DNA from: Lophium mytilinum
Lineage: Eukaryota; Ascomycota; Dothideomycetes; Mytilinidiales; Mytilinidiaceae
Assembly: GCA_010093605.1 (NCBI GenBank)
Contig: MU004190.1
Location: 620,001-684,000 of the forward strand
Length of the DNA: 64,000 bases
Reading direction: 5' to 3'
Shown: positions 1 to 12,272 of the stretch, one piece after another
How positions within the stretch are numbered: the stretch's first letter is position 1
Layout of the letters: every line of letters begins with the position of its first letter
Notes under the pieces: model-generated
Seen by the model: only the letters and a program-made list of their open reading frames with translations
What the model was told of the DNA's origin: nothing
Databases searched by the model: none
Made by a program: the position numbers and the translations under genes

Positions 1-1667
1 GCCATCTCCCGATACTCCGCCGGAACCAGCTTAAGCAGTTCCGTCGCCCCCGTATCCCGAACCAACGCAGCACTGAAATCAACCCCCGGAACGCCAGCAA
101 GGCGCTCCACCAACTCCCTCCCCAGCACATTCCCCCCCACACTCAAAAACACCGCGCCCGCCAACTGCTGCCCAAAAAACATAACCCCCGCCCCCATCGC
201 CACCTCCTCCCTCGCTAGCACCGTCTGCGCCGCCATATTCGGCGCCTGCCCCGCGAACCCGAAGCCCAGGCCGTAGAGGAACTGATATCCCACCCACGCG
301 CCTGTGGAGGAGCGCGGCTCGAGGGTAGTTAGCAACCCGGCACCGACGGCGGTGAGGCAGACGCCGAGCAGCGCAAACGGGGTGTAGTAGCCGAGGCGGG
401 AGACGAGGAAGCCGGTGAGCAGGGAGGCGAGCACGACGGGGAGGAGGAGGGGGAGGAGGTGGATGCCGGAGGCGGCGGCGGAGAGGGAGAGGGTGGCTTG
501 GAAGTAGAGGGGGAGGTAGTAGACTATGGTTTCGTGTTAGAGGGGTGGTATAGGTGAAGGGGGCCCCACCCTGGGGAGGGACGTACTGAAGAGCATTTGG
601 TGCGCGCCGAGGCAGGAGCTGAGCCAGAACCCGGCGAGGATGCTGCGTTGCAGGAAGATCCGTGGGGGGAGGATGGCTTGGGTGGGTTGCCAGGCTTGGA
701 TGAAGGCGAAGGCGAGGAGGAGGAGGGAGGCGAGGATCAGGAGGGCGATGATGCGGCTGGAGTTCCAGGGGTGTGTGGTGCCGCCCCATTGTAGTGCGAG
801 GCATAGACATATGACGCCGGGGAGGAGGGCGAGTAGGCCCAGGGCGTTGAGTTGGTGTAGTTTGTCTTTGAGAGGGATGTTGGTGGTGGGACGGGAGGGG
901 ATGTGGAGGAGGAAGAAGACGAGTATCATGACTGCACCGCCTAGGGGGAGGTTCAGGTAGAAGCACCATCGCCAAGTAACGTCTGTGGTGAAAGCGCCAC
1001 CGATTAGGGGCCCGGCTACTGAGGAGATGCCGAAGACGGCGCCGAAGAAACCTTGGTATTTGGGGCGTTTGTGAAGGGGGACGGCGTATACGATTATGAC
1101 CATCTATGGCAGCATAGTGTAAGCGAACGGATAGTAAAGATGGGCCGGATGAGATGATGACGGGGAATGTTAAGCCGTGGTGCCCTAAGAAAAAGATAAA
1201 CGTACAACGCCCGAGAGAACACCTCCCGATCCCAGTCCAGCAATCGCTCTACCCAATATAAAAGCGATCGAGTTCGGGGCCGCGCCACAAAGAGCCGAGC
1301 CAACCTCAAACACCACAATAGACGCTAGAAACGTGGCTTTGATGTCGAAGACTTTGTACAGCTTCCCGAACACCAGCTGGAACGCACAGCTAGTGAGTAG
1401 GTACGCCGTGCCATACCAGCCAATATCGCCTGCCGAGTTGAATTCGTTGGTGATTTGGGGGATGGCGGTCGATATAATGAGGCGATCCAAAGACACTAAG
1501 AACATGCCGACGAATATGGATGCCATTATCAGTGCGAGCTTGAGACCAGACGGGTAGACGATGTCGGTGGGCATGCCCTTGGTTTCCTTGATCTTTGCGC
1601 CATCCAGGGGCGCGGATGGTGGCACATTGTTCCCCTTCGATTCGGATTCTTTCTCCTTCAACGACAT
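1..1667 (-). CDS. MFS drug/toxin efflux pump, DHA2 (14-TMS) type, 3' end cut by window
   Basis: Predicted plasma-membrane proton antiporter of the major facilitator superfamily. I read exons 1206-1667, 587-1103 and 1-523, with introns 524-586 and 1104-1205 (donors GTACGT, acceptors TAG); the C-terminus lies beyond base 1. The start at 1667 gives a hydrophilic N-terminal tail before the first membrane helix; an upstream in-frame Met at 1733 adds a less likely extension. Visible landmarks are the TM1 region with [14 protein letters not shown], the motif [11 protein letters not shown], motif C-like [15 protein letters not shown], and [14 protein letters not shown], all characteristic of the DHA2 family that includes fungal toxin and multidrug pumps. 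Substrate cannot be read from sequence. No biosynthetic neighbour is visible on the right side, so any cluster it serves would lie to the left. Confidence 0.9.
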
Positions 1668-3760
1668 ATTGAAGCTGCAATGTTTGGCAATCCTTTTACA
1701 AGAGATTGATAGCCTTGAAGCGGACGTTGGCACTTCTTCGGTCTATGCAGTCGTTCAAGAATATACGCCGGATTTATAAAACAAAGTAGGAAAAGCACAG
1801 CAGTCAGAAAGATGGCTATCAGAAACCAAGTGTCTTGCAATAGAAAGAAAAGAATGTGCTCAAGTACTACTAAAAAGGTGGGCAAAGGAAGATTTACATA
1901 GTCGAGGGCCAATTGACGTCCATCTCGCTTACTAGGGTCTTTACCCTAGTCCCTCGCGTTCAACGCGAACGCCACTAGTAGTCCCTACACTAGTCAAAGC
2001 TTGGGCCTGCTTAAGATATGCTCGGACATCATATACACGGCTTAACGTGCTTCGCGTTGCTTCGTGTGGCTGATTCAATGCTTGTAGCATTCCGTTTCAA
2101 GTTCGCGCTGACGCCGGAAAAGGCAAATACCTTGCTAGATCCAGTTATTCAGCTGATTCGGGCGTGTCAATTGGCGGAGCAGTCCAGGTGCGAAGTAGGA
2201 GACCCCGTCCTGGTCGCAATTCGGGTTTTGATCTCGTCCTCCCGGATCGTTGAGAACGCCGACCGCCGATGACTGTCATCAAATTCACGGCCTCAAGCTT
2301 TCACAGGGCCAATAATGTAGCGTCGACTCATTTTGGGGGCTGGCTAATTCACGAACTCGGTCCACTACACCCTGCCACACCCTACAACTCTTTGGATGCA
2401 GATGCTCAAGTCTCATGCGCAGTTTCCCTAGCGTAGGCACTCCCCACGAGCACAGCGTGTGCTTTCCCTGCACAAGATGGATGACTGTTGAAAGAGACGC
2501 TCAGATACCGTAGATCCTTTGGACTTTATGACTATTAGTACGGTATAACACTCATCCAATTCCCCCATGAGAGCCCCTCCACCCTCAGCTCTACGGTCAG
2601 CTGAGGGCTAGCGGTGAGTATAAGCTTCTTCGTATGACTATACCTGAACAATGTCGTAGGCCCAGTGGTCGTAATGTGCAGCTGATATCGCAATATCGCA
2701 GAATCAGGGTTATGCCAAGAAATACTGGTTCATGAGATGTCTTTCAAAGGGAGCGTGGCTGCTCTACATCTCGGGCGGCAACTGAAGAAAAGCTGAGAGT
2801 AACAGTGAGCTAGACTCGCGAGGGTAGCCATAGCCGCTGTTTTGGGCGATGGAATCCGAATAGAGCGTGGTGTGCCCCGCATCCCGCCGGCGGAGGTGCA
2901 AGACACCTTGAAGAAAGGTGAGAGAAAGGCTGTAAACACGCGAGCGTCCCATGGCGCCGGTGCATGGGTGCCACCTCACCAGCGTGTAGAAAGGCGATCA
3001 CGGGTTGAGGTATGGAAAAAGGCAAAGTTGTAGGAAAGTGCGATATGAAATAGTGAGATACTTATCGTGACAGAATACGAGGGACCTGAGAGACTTATCG
3101 CGAGAGTGAAAGAGTAGAGATGGGTGTGAAGTGGGAAATGCTGTATGACGAGGGAGATGGTGAGTACTAGAGAACGTACCTATGTACCTACCCTGCCCAG
3201 CAACGCTGTGACAAGAAGCAAGCATACAAGGCTACTAGAGGGCAGGTGGCACCGAGACGACGACGGTGTACGACAGAAAGGACGGGACAGATCGTGAATT
3301 ACGTACCTATTGTCCCAACCACACCAACGCAAATCTCAGGGGAACAGTCCAAACGGCGGCCGGGGAGCAGAAATCGACGAACGGAAACCAAAATGGAAAG
3401 TGTTTGCAACAGTCTCGGCAGGAACCAGGCAGCAAGAAGTAATGCAGGTATACACATCCAAGATCGGACAATATAATAATTATATTTGAGCGTGATGTTA
3501 CTGAGTCGTATACACATCCGAGAGACCGAAGGGGGATCTCTCATACCAAAAACGCCGATCCAATACGTATAACGCCGTATGTAGCCTTGAGGCGAGGCGT
3601 CTTGGGAAGGATATTAATCCCGGCAAAATGCAGCAGCGCTAAAGAACGCGATCCAAATAAACAGAAACGGGATGGTGGTATGCTGCCACCAGGGTGGGGC
3701 TAAAGGAAACCGAACGACAGTCGTGAAAATACATTGGTAAAAAGGGGACCGCTGCGGCCC
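1668..3760. other. gene-free stretch, 2.1 kb
   Basis: No open frame here resembles a known family. The stretch holds a perfect 8-bp inverted repeat around 1932-1951 (ACTAGGGT, CTTT, ACCCTAGT). A direct repeat of GTATACACATCC at about 3450 and 3510 flanks an AT-rich core. These could be relics of a small mobile element, but nothing else supports that. Confidence 0.4.
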
Positions 3761-5048
3761 TCATGCGGTCGCACGAGCACGAGCCGGCGAGGGCGCAAAC
3801 AGCATCCTCAAGCCGGACGGCTCCTTCTTCTTGGGCTTGCTCTTCTCCTTGCTCTTCTCCTTTCCGCTACGTGACGAGGAGCTGCGGTGTGACTTTGAGG
3901 AGTGCGTCGACTTCGGTGCATGGCTTCGAGTTCTCTCCTTGGTGCGCTCACTTCGTCTTGACTTGAGGTCATCGGCTTCCAACACGCCCGCCGCAATCAG
4001 CTGTCGCGAAGCGCCAGGTGTGATGAACTCGCCGTCGACAGTCGTGCCGACGCTCCCGGCCTCGATCTCTGCAATCCCACGTTGCCACATCTCGATGCGG
4101 GAGAGCTCTGCGGTTTCCAGCTGCTCCATCTCGAGGGGCTCCTCGAGCTCGGCTTCGGCTTCCTTCTTGGCGCGGATCTTCCTGATGACCTTGTAGCCGC
4201 CCAATGCAATGATGGTGACGCCGACACCGACACCGGCAGCGATCATGAACTGCGGCGAGGCGAGGAGAGCCACGACGGCTGGGAAAGACCCCTTGAGCGC
4301 AGTAAGCACACCGGGGCCCATCTTGGTGAGGAGAGTCGATATTTCCCCAAGAGTGAGGGCAACAGCAGCCAGGGCCTCGGGGTTCTTTTGCAGATTGTCA
4401 ATCATGGCCGTGACACTGTATTGCAAGCAATTGGCCTCGTCTAGCAGCATTGTGAGCTTATTCGCTTTCTCTCGCAGCTCTCCGTCGTTGTATCTGGGAG
4501 ATGGCAGCGGCGGCGGGAGCTCTCCGTATGCGAGATCCATGTCGATGTGAGACTCGGAGTTCGAGCGCGATGGTATGTGCCTTGCCATTTCCACTGGCCC
4601 ATCTGTGTTTCGTCGTAGTAGCTCCCGTCTATGCACATCTTCTACCGCGTTCTCCATACGGCGGTGAGTAGGTCGCCGTTGAAAAGGTCTGTCGTCGTTC
4701 TCATAAAAGCTATCGGTGTAACCACGCTCGAGAGGCGGCTTAGAGTGGTGGTGGGACTTTGAGCGTCGGGAGGAGGCTCGGGAGCGGACGTCGTCCTCAA
4801 TGCGCATCGTCTTGACGCCATGGAGGGCTTTCCGCTCGTCGAAGGCGGCATTGCGCTCGGCCTTGATCTCGGCTTTGCGCTCGCGGTAGGCGGACTTTGC
4901 TTCCTTGAAGACGTTCACGATGTGCTTGCTCTGTTGACGATTAGCATTCATGTGCAGTGATCAAAGTAGCGGTGGATAGGCACGCACGCTGCTCACGATC
5001 TTGCCAGACTTGTTGATCACGGTGATGGTCTCGCCGAGGTTCACCATG
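3761..5048 (-). CDS. conserved fungal protein with glycine-rich membrane hairpin and basic/serine-rich tail
   Basis: Two exons, 4988-5047 and 3761-4930, joined over a 57-bp intron (GTGCGT donor, CAG acceptor), give 409 residues. The first exon encodes a short conserved-looking start (MVNLGETITVINKSG) that continues into a charged helix (SKHIVNVFKEAKSAY). Residues about 60-150 are low-complexity and Arg/Ser-rich. About residues 180-270 form the only globular-looking part: a helical segment (LLDEANCLQYSVTAMIDNL), a hydrophobic run rich in Gly and Ala (PAVVALLASPQFMIAAGVGVG), then VTIIALGGYKVIRKIRAKK, suggesting two closely spaced membrane-associated helices. The tail is Lys/Ser-rich with KEKSKEKSKPKKK. 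I recall similar fungal hypothetical proteins with this N-terminus but no established function. An alternative single-exon model from 4951 would lose the conserved start. Function unknown. Confidence 0.8.
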
Positions 5049-8000
5049 GCGAGTAGGAGCGAGAAGAGAGGTCTGTAGGCGTAGTATAAGTGTGTGGTGT
5101 TGTGGAACGTGGGTGGCCTGGCCCAGTAGTACTTGGTCAACAATTGCGGTGAAGGGTGGCTGGCGAGGTTCAGCGCATGAGGCAGAAGAGAGAGTCAGTC
5201 GCAACAGGGTGTCCCAGCAACGCTGGCGACAGGACTCGTATATCAAGAGGGCACGAACGGAGGGTTTCGCGGAGGTCTGGCCGCCGTAGAGCAGGGCGCG
5301 AGATGAGGCAAATAGTGCTACTCGCTCAGGAAGCCCTCAGCCATAGTCGTTGCTAGCACTGGCGCATATCGGCGGCGGGGGGTGGCTCGGGGCGCCGTCG
5401 TCGACTACGCGATAGACACTGGGGAATCGGCAGCGCTGGAACCGGCCCAGTCACGGTGGTGCCCGCGGCGTGCTCTCGTGGGTTGGTGAGACGTTGAGGG
5501 GTGGGATTCGTGGGAGGGGCCTCAGACGTGGTCGCGGCTTGGGGTGACTTTGCAGGCCTGCTTCGTTGTTTCGTGGCCGCCTCCCACTGGGTCTCCTGCA
5601 TCAAACCCAATTAACCCCTACAGCGTATCGCCGCCTCACCGCGCTCATTGGCACCCATTACCGCAATCCTTTTCGCGACCTGCAGCCGCCGAGGACGTGT
5701 CGTCCACCACACTGGCTGCTCAAGGGTACAAAGAGGAGGCTGATGTCAGGACGCATGCAAATCTGAGATACAGCTGCAGCCGCCTGCAGTAGAAACTTCT
5801 GCCCAACGTGCTGGGCGAGCGAAGTCTGCAGCGAAGCATCACTGCCCGAACCAGCTCGAGCATCCCGCGTCGTCACCAGACCTTCGGCGTGATGTTTCCA
5901 AGGTTCCAATTCTCAGCTTGCATGGCACCGAAGTGCGCCACAGCTGCACCGCCACATAGCCACCTCATCGTGCTCTTCCTAGGTTCTACCTAGTGCTCTA
6001 GTGGGTGTTCTAGGCCCTGTTTGAAGCCTGGTGGCTGTGGCATTCTCAAGCATCACACGAATATCAGCAATCGCGCTGACGACTGCTGTGATCGGGGTTC
6101 AATAGTCCGACAATCGAGCCATCGTTCCGCATGTGAAGTGGGATAGAGAGCTTCCCACGCTTCCTTCCCCGGGGTACCCTGTACTCCAGGCGACAAACCA
6201 AATCGCGAGGCTGTCACGGCTGTCCGGCACTCCCGCGTTGACGGCGTTCCCATGTAAGCCACGACGGGGCTGCCTCTTCTAGGGTTTAGCTAGACAGAAG
6301 AATATTCAGAGGAGGCGCAAAACTTGAAACTACCTATAACGTATAGTTTCACTCGTCTTGGATATGTATAAGAGGGTCACTTGAAGTCTGCAGAGCTAGA
6401 TACTAAACCGCTGCAATGCTCTCAGGCCTGAGATTGAGCATATTAGATAATCCTACAGTGGTGACATATCTCGACTCCCAGAGCCTCTGCAGTAGTAGGC
6501 AAAGGTCTTCGCACTCCTGCTCACCGCTTTCTGGGGTCCGTTTTTGCGTAATTCAAAAGGTAGATAAGATGTAACAGTCAAGACAATGCAAATTAGAGTG
6601 GCCCCACACGCTCCTCTCCGACAGGTTCACCGCTGCGTTCGTGTGACCCAGCTTCTCATTGGGAAGGTCGCAACTAGTTGCGGGAGGGGCTGGCCTATTT
6701 ATGTCGGGGTATTGGTCCGGGTCTGAAAATAATCACTATAGTAGCTTAACTGCCAATATTTGAGTTGCGGCAGTATAGGCTAGGTAGAGATGGTCTTATT
6801 GCAAGAATGAATATGAGTACCTACAAATGGCTTGACACAAGCCCCAATGGTAGTAGACGAATTTTCTAGCCCATTAATGCACATGGATAAGAGGCACGTA
6901 AAGTGAAACAACAAGTTGCTTTGCGCTAGCTGAAAGCAGGACTGGCCCAGCCCGAATAGCCAACGTAGATCTTATATTCAAAATTATCAACGTCTTCACC
7001 CTTTAGGCTTCCACCGTTGATGTATCGTGACCTGATCAGTGGCTCCTACGTCTTTGGACATGGTACCACATAGAGTGGGCATTATTCTTGTGATGTGAAA
7101 CGTCTCTATCATGAAAGACCCATTCCACTTATGGCTTATGATATGGATGATCGCTTGCGATCCCGGTGTTAAAGTGGACATAGATGACGCAGATGGGGCG
7201 GATCTTGTCAGTATCGGAAGTGCAGTCATTGACGAGCGAGTGGATAGTTGCAATCTGACGACAAAGAGAAATTGTTAGTTATCTCTTAGCCCGAGGCCTT
7301 TAAGTCATTGGCAGCCTGGGATATCGTGTGCTGAATCGAAACCAAGAATGACAAGAAACGGCGAGGAACGCACATAAGAAGCATAGTATGTATAGACGTA
7401 TGCGAAGCTTGTATGACGAGTGATCTGCAGAAACGGATTTTTCCAATACCCTCGTACTACTAGGTTTCATAGACTTTCGGGGTTGTACGAAGGTTAAAGA
7501 ATGAACACGTACCTAGTACTCGATTGTGAGAGATGTGGCGGTGGCTGGAAATGTTGCCCCTCGTGCACAGCTTGCCACGACACCTCCCCCACGCCAAACC
7601 TCACAAGCTTCAAGGCCGGTCGGCCCGGCATTCCCTGTGCTCCCGCAATCAAGGTGTTCCTTTTGTGGGTCGTGATGGAGCTGCTAATTCTTGTGTGTGG
7701 CTGGAGAACGATAGCCTTTTCCCCGAGGGCCGCAACTGGAAATACTGTATTGTGGGGTCCTCGTGGAACTCCGTGAATCAGAGTGCCTCGTCCCTCATCT
7801 CATAGATCATCTGACAATTAATCATAATGAACTTCCAAGAATGATGAATCTCCTCGTCTACTTAACGAGTAGGTAGACAAATTGAACGCTATTCATGGTA
7901 AACTTGGAGAGGGTGTTCTCCAGAGCTAAAAACAAAAGACAACGCATGAATGCTTGAATGCAGTCTAACACACGATGTGGGTCGATCAGCTGGCGTGTGA

Positions 8001-9242
8001 ACTTGATAAACTGCAGCAAAAGCAATATAAACCGACACATGGTCTGGCATGCCAGCAATTACTTTCGCCTCACGCAGGCCGGTTGCCGAACTATGTAGAA
8101 ACTCGGAAAGTAGTAGTAGGTTAGCATCGTTCTGGTCCAGTTCAGACAGGTTAGACGGTTTGTCTGAACCACAAAGCATGACCACGAGTTCTCCTAGAAC
8201 GACGAGGCATGTACGGTGTTGAAGAAGTGTTATTTGTTGTACCAACCAGTTCCACACCAGAAGAAGCACACGACACGCACAGCGTACAGCGTATGCGTGA
8301 TCGGTGTCATGCACCGAGGGGAGCTGGTTGACGAATGCTATGCTTCCTCGCCCGGCATTGGCGTCGACATCGCCCAAAGATCGAACGCAAGCGCCGCAAT
8401 CTAATCGTGCGGTGAGCACACCACCAATAACCTCACAGCTGTCCATTTGACGATCGCCATCGGACGGACATGCTGGGTATTTCGTTGCGTCAACTCGGTA
8501 CCTGCATGATGGTGCATCTTTGGTGTGGTGGCTCAGGATTCCATAATGAAAAGGCGTCTGTCGCCGCTGAGTGCGTGCCTCTGTGCAATGGTCTCAGACA
8601 CGGATTCCTCTCCGACGAGTCATCCGGATTTCGCCATCCCGCACTGCTCGCTCGTCATCATATCTCCAGAATATCCCGCAAGCTGTAGGGGTGCGTGCTG
8701 AGCGGTGAGGTTGCGATGGCGAATCTGAGAGGGAGCTCGGAGTCCTGCTTCGGCGGTATCAGGAGTCAAAAACGACAAGTAGACTCTGCTGGTGACTCCT
8801 GCCTCGAAATAGCTACCTTCTCGCCTTTCCATCCCACTAAAGCGTTCGCGCCTCGTCTCTTTCATTGCCGCGAGTTTTCTGGATGTACTTCAGCTGGTCG
8901 TGCTATGTGTCAGTTCTCAGAAACGCCAGAGTCGAGAGGGGAGTCGTCGGCGGAGGAATCGTGGGAATTGCCAGGTGAGAGTCTTCTAGATCTATGAGTG
9001 GAAGCCATCGTTTCATGGGTGTAAGACTCGCAAACCAGGCCGGGTGCAGCATGGCAGTTCACGCCGACCCGGGAACACCAATTGGAAAACGGGCGACGTC
9101 TTAATTGCGATGAAGAAGCTCGGCGGACGAAGGTGGTGATGATATCCACGCCATGCGCCAGGTCGGGCCGAGCCGACACATTCGGCAAGCCGGCCGGGAT
9201 TTCTGACAGCAACCCACTCCGACGACCCTTGATGCCACCCTA
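5049..9242. other. gene-poor stretch, 4.2 kb
   Basis: No recognisable coding region. Several short frames exist, for example 7501-7776 and 7533-7805 on the plus strand and 7889-8446 on the minus strand, but none shows a domain, a signal peptide or a convincing intron structure. The 7533-7805 frame is Cys-containing and slightly protein-like, so a small effector-like gene cannot be excluded. Confidence 0.4.
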
Positions 9243-12200
9243 ATGTCGACCGAGCGCACCCCTCGCCGTGTATTAACTGACGAACTTCGCGTAGACGCCT
9301 CCACGGATCAAGATGAGGCCGTTACAGATGTCGAGGTCAATGGACAGCAAGCCGTGCTGTCCAGACCAGCCAAAAACCCCACCATCTTTCACCGAATGAG
9401 GCATGACAAGTCTATACTAGCCGTCGTAGTATCAGCTTCGCATATCTTCGCAGGAACACAAGGAGGAGAGATCTTAGTGAGTCGAGCTGAGCTATGAAAG
9501 AACTTATCTGATTCACGAAAGGTCTACAGTCTGGACACGTATGGGTGCGTCAAAGTCATTGAAGGCCACAGAGGGAGTGTGCTGGGCCTCTGCCTGTCAC
9601 AAGATCAGGACCTTCTATTTTCTAGTGCAGGAGACAGGATCGTCAATGTAAGGCATACATCACTACACTCAAGGCATCTACTAACTATACTTAGGTCTGG
9701 AGTACCAAGAACTTTCTCCGCGTCTATACCATATACTCTCTCTACGATGTCGGCGACGTATTCTGTGTGTCATACTCCTCCTCCCTCAAAACAGTATACC
9801 TGGGTTGTCAGAACACAAGCATTCAGGTGACTTACAACAGTTCCATTACGCGCCACGCAGTGCTGACAAGCCGATAGTGGTACGATCTAAGAGAAAAGGA
9901 CGCTCGCCCTCCACCAGACCCTAAAGCGCACCCGACCGAGCGTGCAAGCCGTTTCTTCGACTCCTCCGGCCCTGGTGGTGTCCGTACCCCTCGACCGCGG
10001 TCTTCAGATGGTGGGCCTCGAAACGCGGTAGGTGGCCAGTTACTAGAGATTCATAACCAGTACATTCGCCAATTCGCCCATTTTGGCTACGTATATTGTA
10101 TGCTGATAGCTCGGGGAATAACATCGGACGATTCAAACGAGGAAATACTCATATCTGGAGGGGGAGACGGGGTGGTGCATCTGTGGGGTCTGAATGGGGA
10201 CAAAGGGGGTGCCATATACGAACTTCAGGCTCTCGGGGACGACCAGGAGGGGGGAGCGTCAGTCCTGTCTCTTGCATTGGATGGGAAATTCCTCTACAGC
10301 GGACGCCTGGATGGAGAGATCAACGTATGGGACCTGGAAACGTACCAACTCGTAAGAAGCCTGAAGACGGTCACTGGCGACATACTATCACTGAGCGTCG
10401 GAGGTGGGTTCTTGTTTAGCACTGGGGTGAATGGTCTCGTTCAGGTAAGCCGAGTTTCCAAGCACGTTTCAGCCATTCTGACTTTCATCCAGAAATTCAA
10501 CCGCCAATACGAGACTGTGGCCACCTTCAAAGCTCACGATGAACTCGTCTTGGCATCGACTTTTGCGTACAATAGCAAGCTCAGGCCTATCTTTGTCACC
10601 GGTGGCAACGACAGTACGGTTGCGATTTGGGACGTCCGCGACTGTATCTCCGCCCCAGCCAACAACAAGCGCACAAGCAACGGTAAGTTTTCCGAGTTCC
10701 ATTACACCTTGTATATTCCAGACACTAATCTAGCCAGAGCATCTTTTCGAATTCCTAAAAGAGTTTGTTTCTTACCGTACTGTATCTTCTGATGCGCGAT
10801 ATAAAGGCGACTGCCGAAGGGGCGCTTCGTACCTCCGATCTGTCTTCAAGAATTTTGGCGCTACCACAGAAATGCTGAACACCAAGGACTCCTATAATCC
10901 TATCATTCTCGCCACTTTCCGTGGTAATCGTCGGCAGCAACCCGCCCGTAAGCGCATTCTATTCTATGGCCATTACGATGTCATCCCAGCCGAGAATGAA
11001 CAAGGAAAGTGGATCTCAGACCCCTTTTCTCTCCAGGGAATCGATGGCTATCTCTATGGACGCGGAGCGTCTGACAACAAAGGCCCGATTATGGCCGCTA
11101 TCTTTGCCGTAGCCGACTTAATAGCAGAGCAAGCCTTGGATTCTGACGTTGTCTTCCTGATCGAAGGCGAGGAAGAGTGTGGTTCGCGAGGCTTTTCAGA
11201 CGCCATCCAAGCCAATAAAAAGCTCATCGGCGACATTGACTGGATTCTCCTAGCCAACAGCTATTGGCTGGATGACCAAAATCCTTGTCTCACATACGGC
11301 TTGCGAGGTGTGATTCACGCAACCGTGCAAGTCGAATCCCCACATCCCGATCTCCACAGCGGTGTCGACGGCAGCGCCAACCTTGACGAATCACTCAAGG
11401 ACCTTATCATGACACTCGCTCAACTCACCGGCAAACACGGCAAGGTGCGAATTCCAGGCTTCTATGACCCCATCCTACCCTTGTCTCAGGATGAGAAGAA
11501 GCTCTACAAAGACATCACCCAAACCCTCGTCCGAGGGAACCCAGACCTCGGCGACCCCGACGAACTCGCAACCTCCCTCATGCGACGATGGCGCGAGGCC
11601 TCCCTCACCATCCACCGCTTCCAAACCTCCGGCCCGGAAAACTCAACCATCATCCCCCGCCTTGCTCGCGCTTCACTCTCTCTTCGCCTAGTCCCCAACC
11701 AGGAGTCCGCCGTCATCGCCCAAATGCTCAAAGACTTTCTCCACCAAGTCTTCGACAGCCTCGACACGGAGAACAGCCTCACCGTCACCATCGACCACGT
11801 CGCCGAACCCTGGCTCGGCGACTTCAACAACCAGATCTTCCAAACCCTCGAGCGCGCCATCATCGACGTGTGGGGTCCCACACCCGCACCCAGCCCAAGC
11901 GTCGCGCACCGGCGTAAATCGTCCGCTGGGCACGCCGCCCGCGCTTTTGCCCAGCGCAACTCGATCACCTCGACTACGCTTGCTGCGGGGTCGGGCGAAA
12001 AGGAGGCAGAGGAACCGGCGGCTTCCGCGATTGCGAACGGGAAGACGGAGCAAGGCGTGTTTGTCACCAAGCCATTGTATATCCGAGAGGGCGGCAGCAT
12101 CCCTTCAATCCGCTTCTTGGAGAAGGAGTTTGGAGCGCCCGCGGCCCATTTGCCGTGTGGGCAGGCGAGCGATTCGGCGCATTTGGATAATGAGAGATTG

Positions 12201-12272
12201 AGGCTTGTGAATTTGTATAATAGTCGCAGGGTTTTTAAGAGGGTGTTTCGGGAGTTGCCGAAGAAGGAGTAG
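9243..12272 (+). CDS. DUG2: WD40-M20 metallopeptidase, Dug2-like subunit of the glutathione-degrading complex
   Basis: Six exons (9243-9476, 9522-9647, 9695-9826, 9878-10444, 10493-10682, 10738-12272) encode 927 residues. Residues about 50-410 carry WD40-type repeats (for example HLWGLNGD, NVWDLETY, VAIWDVRD). From about 417 comes an M20-family peptidase: GHYDV (first metal ligand), YGRGASDNKGP (bridging Asp), EGEEECGS (general base and metal), HPDLHSGVDGS, and a C-terminal ASDSAHLDNE with the last His ligand. This N-terminal WD40 plus C-terminal M20 order is that of yeast Dug2, which with Dug3 starts cytosolic glutathione cleavage while Dug1 finishes it. The fourth intron (10445-10492) is 48 bp, in frame and free of stops, so its retention would still give a full protein. 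The sequence between the EE motif and the C-terminus includes an Ala/Ser-rich insert near 11880-12040. Confidence 0.93.

Noticed and set aside
79-975. 298-codon minus-strand frame, Pro/His/Arg-rich
   Set aside because: Overlaps the MFS exons in another frame and ignores their splice sites; low-complexity shadow of GC-rich coding DNA.
7501-7805. Two overlapping Cys-containing frames, possible small effector
   Set aside because: No signal peptide and no intron or promoter support; noted only in the gene-poor stretch.
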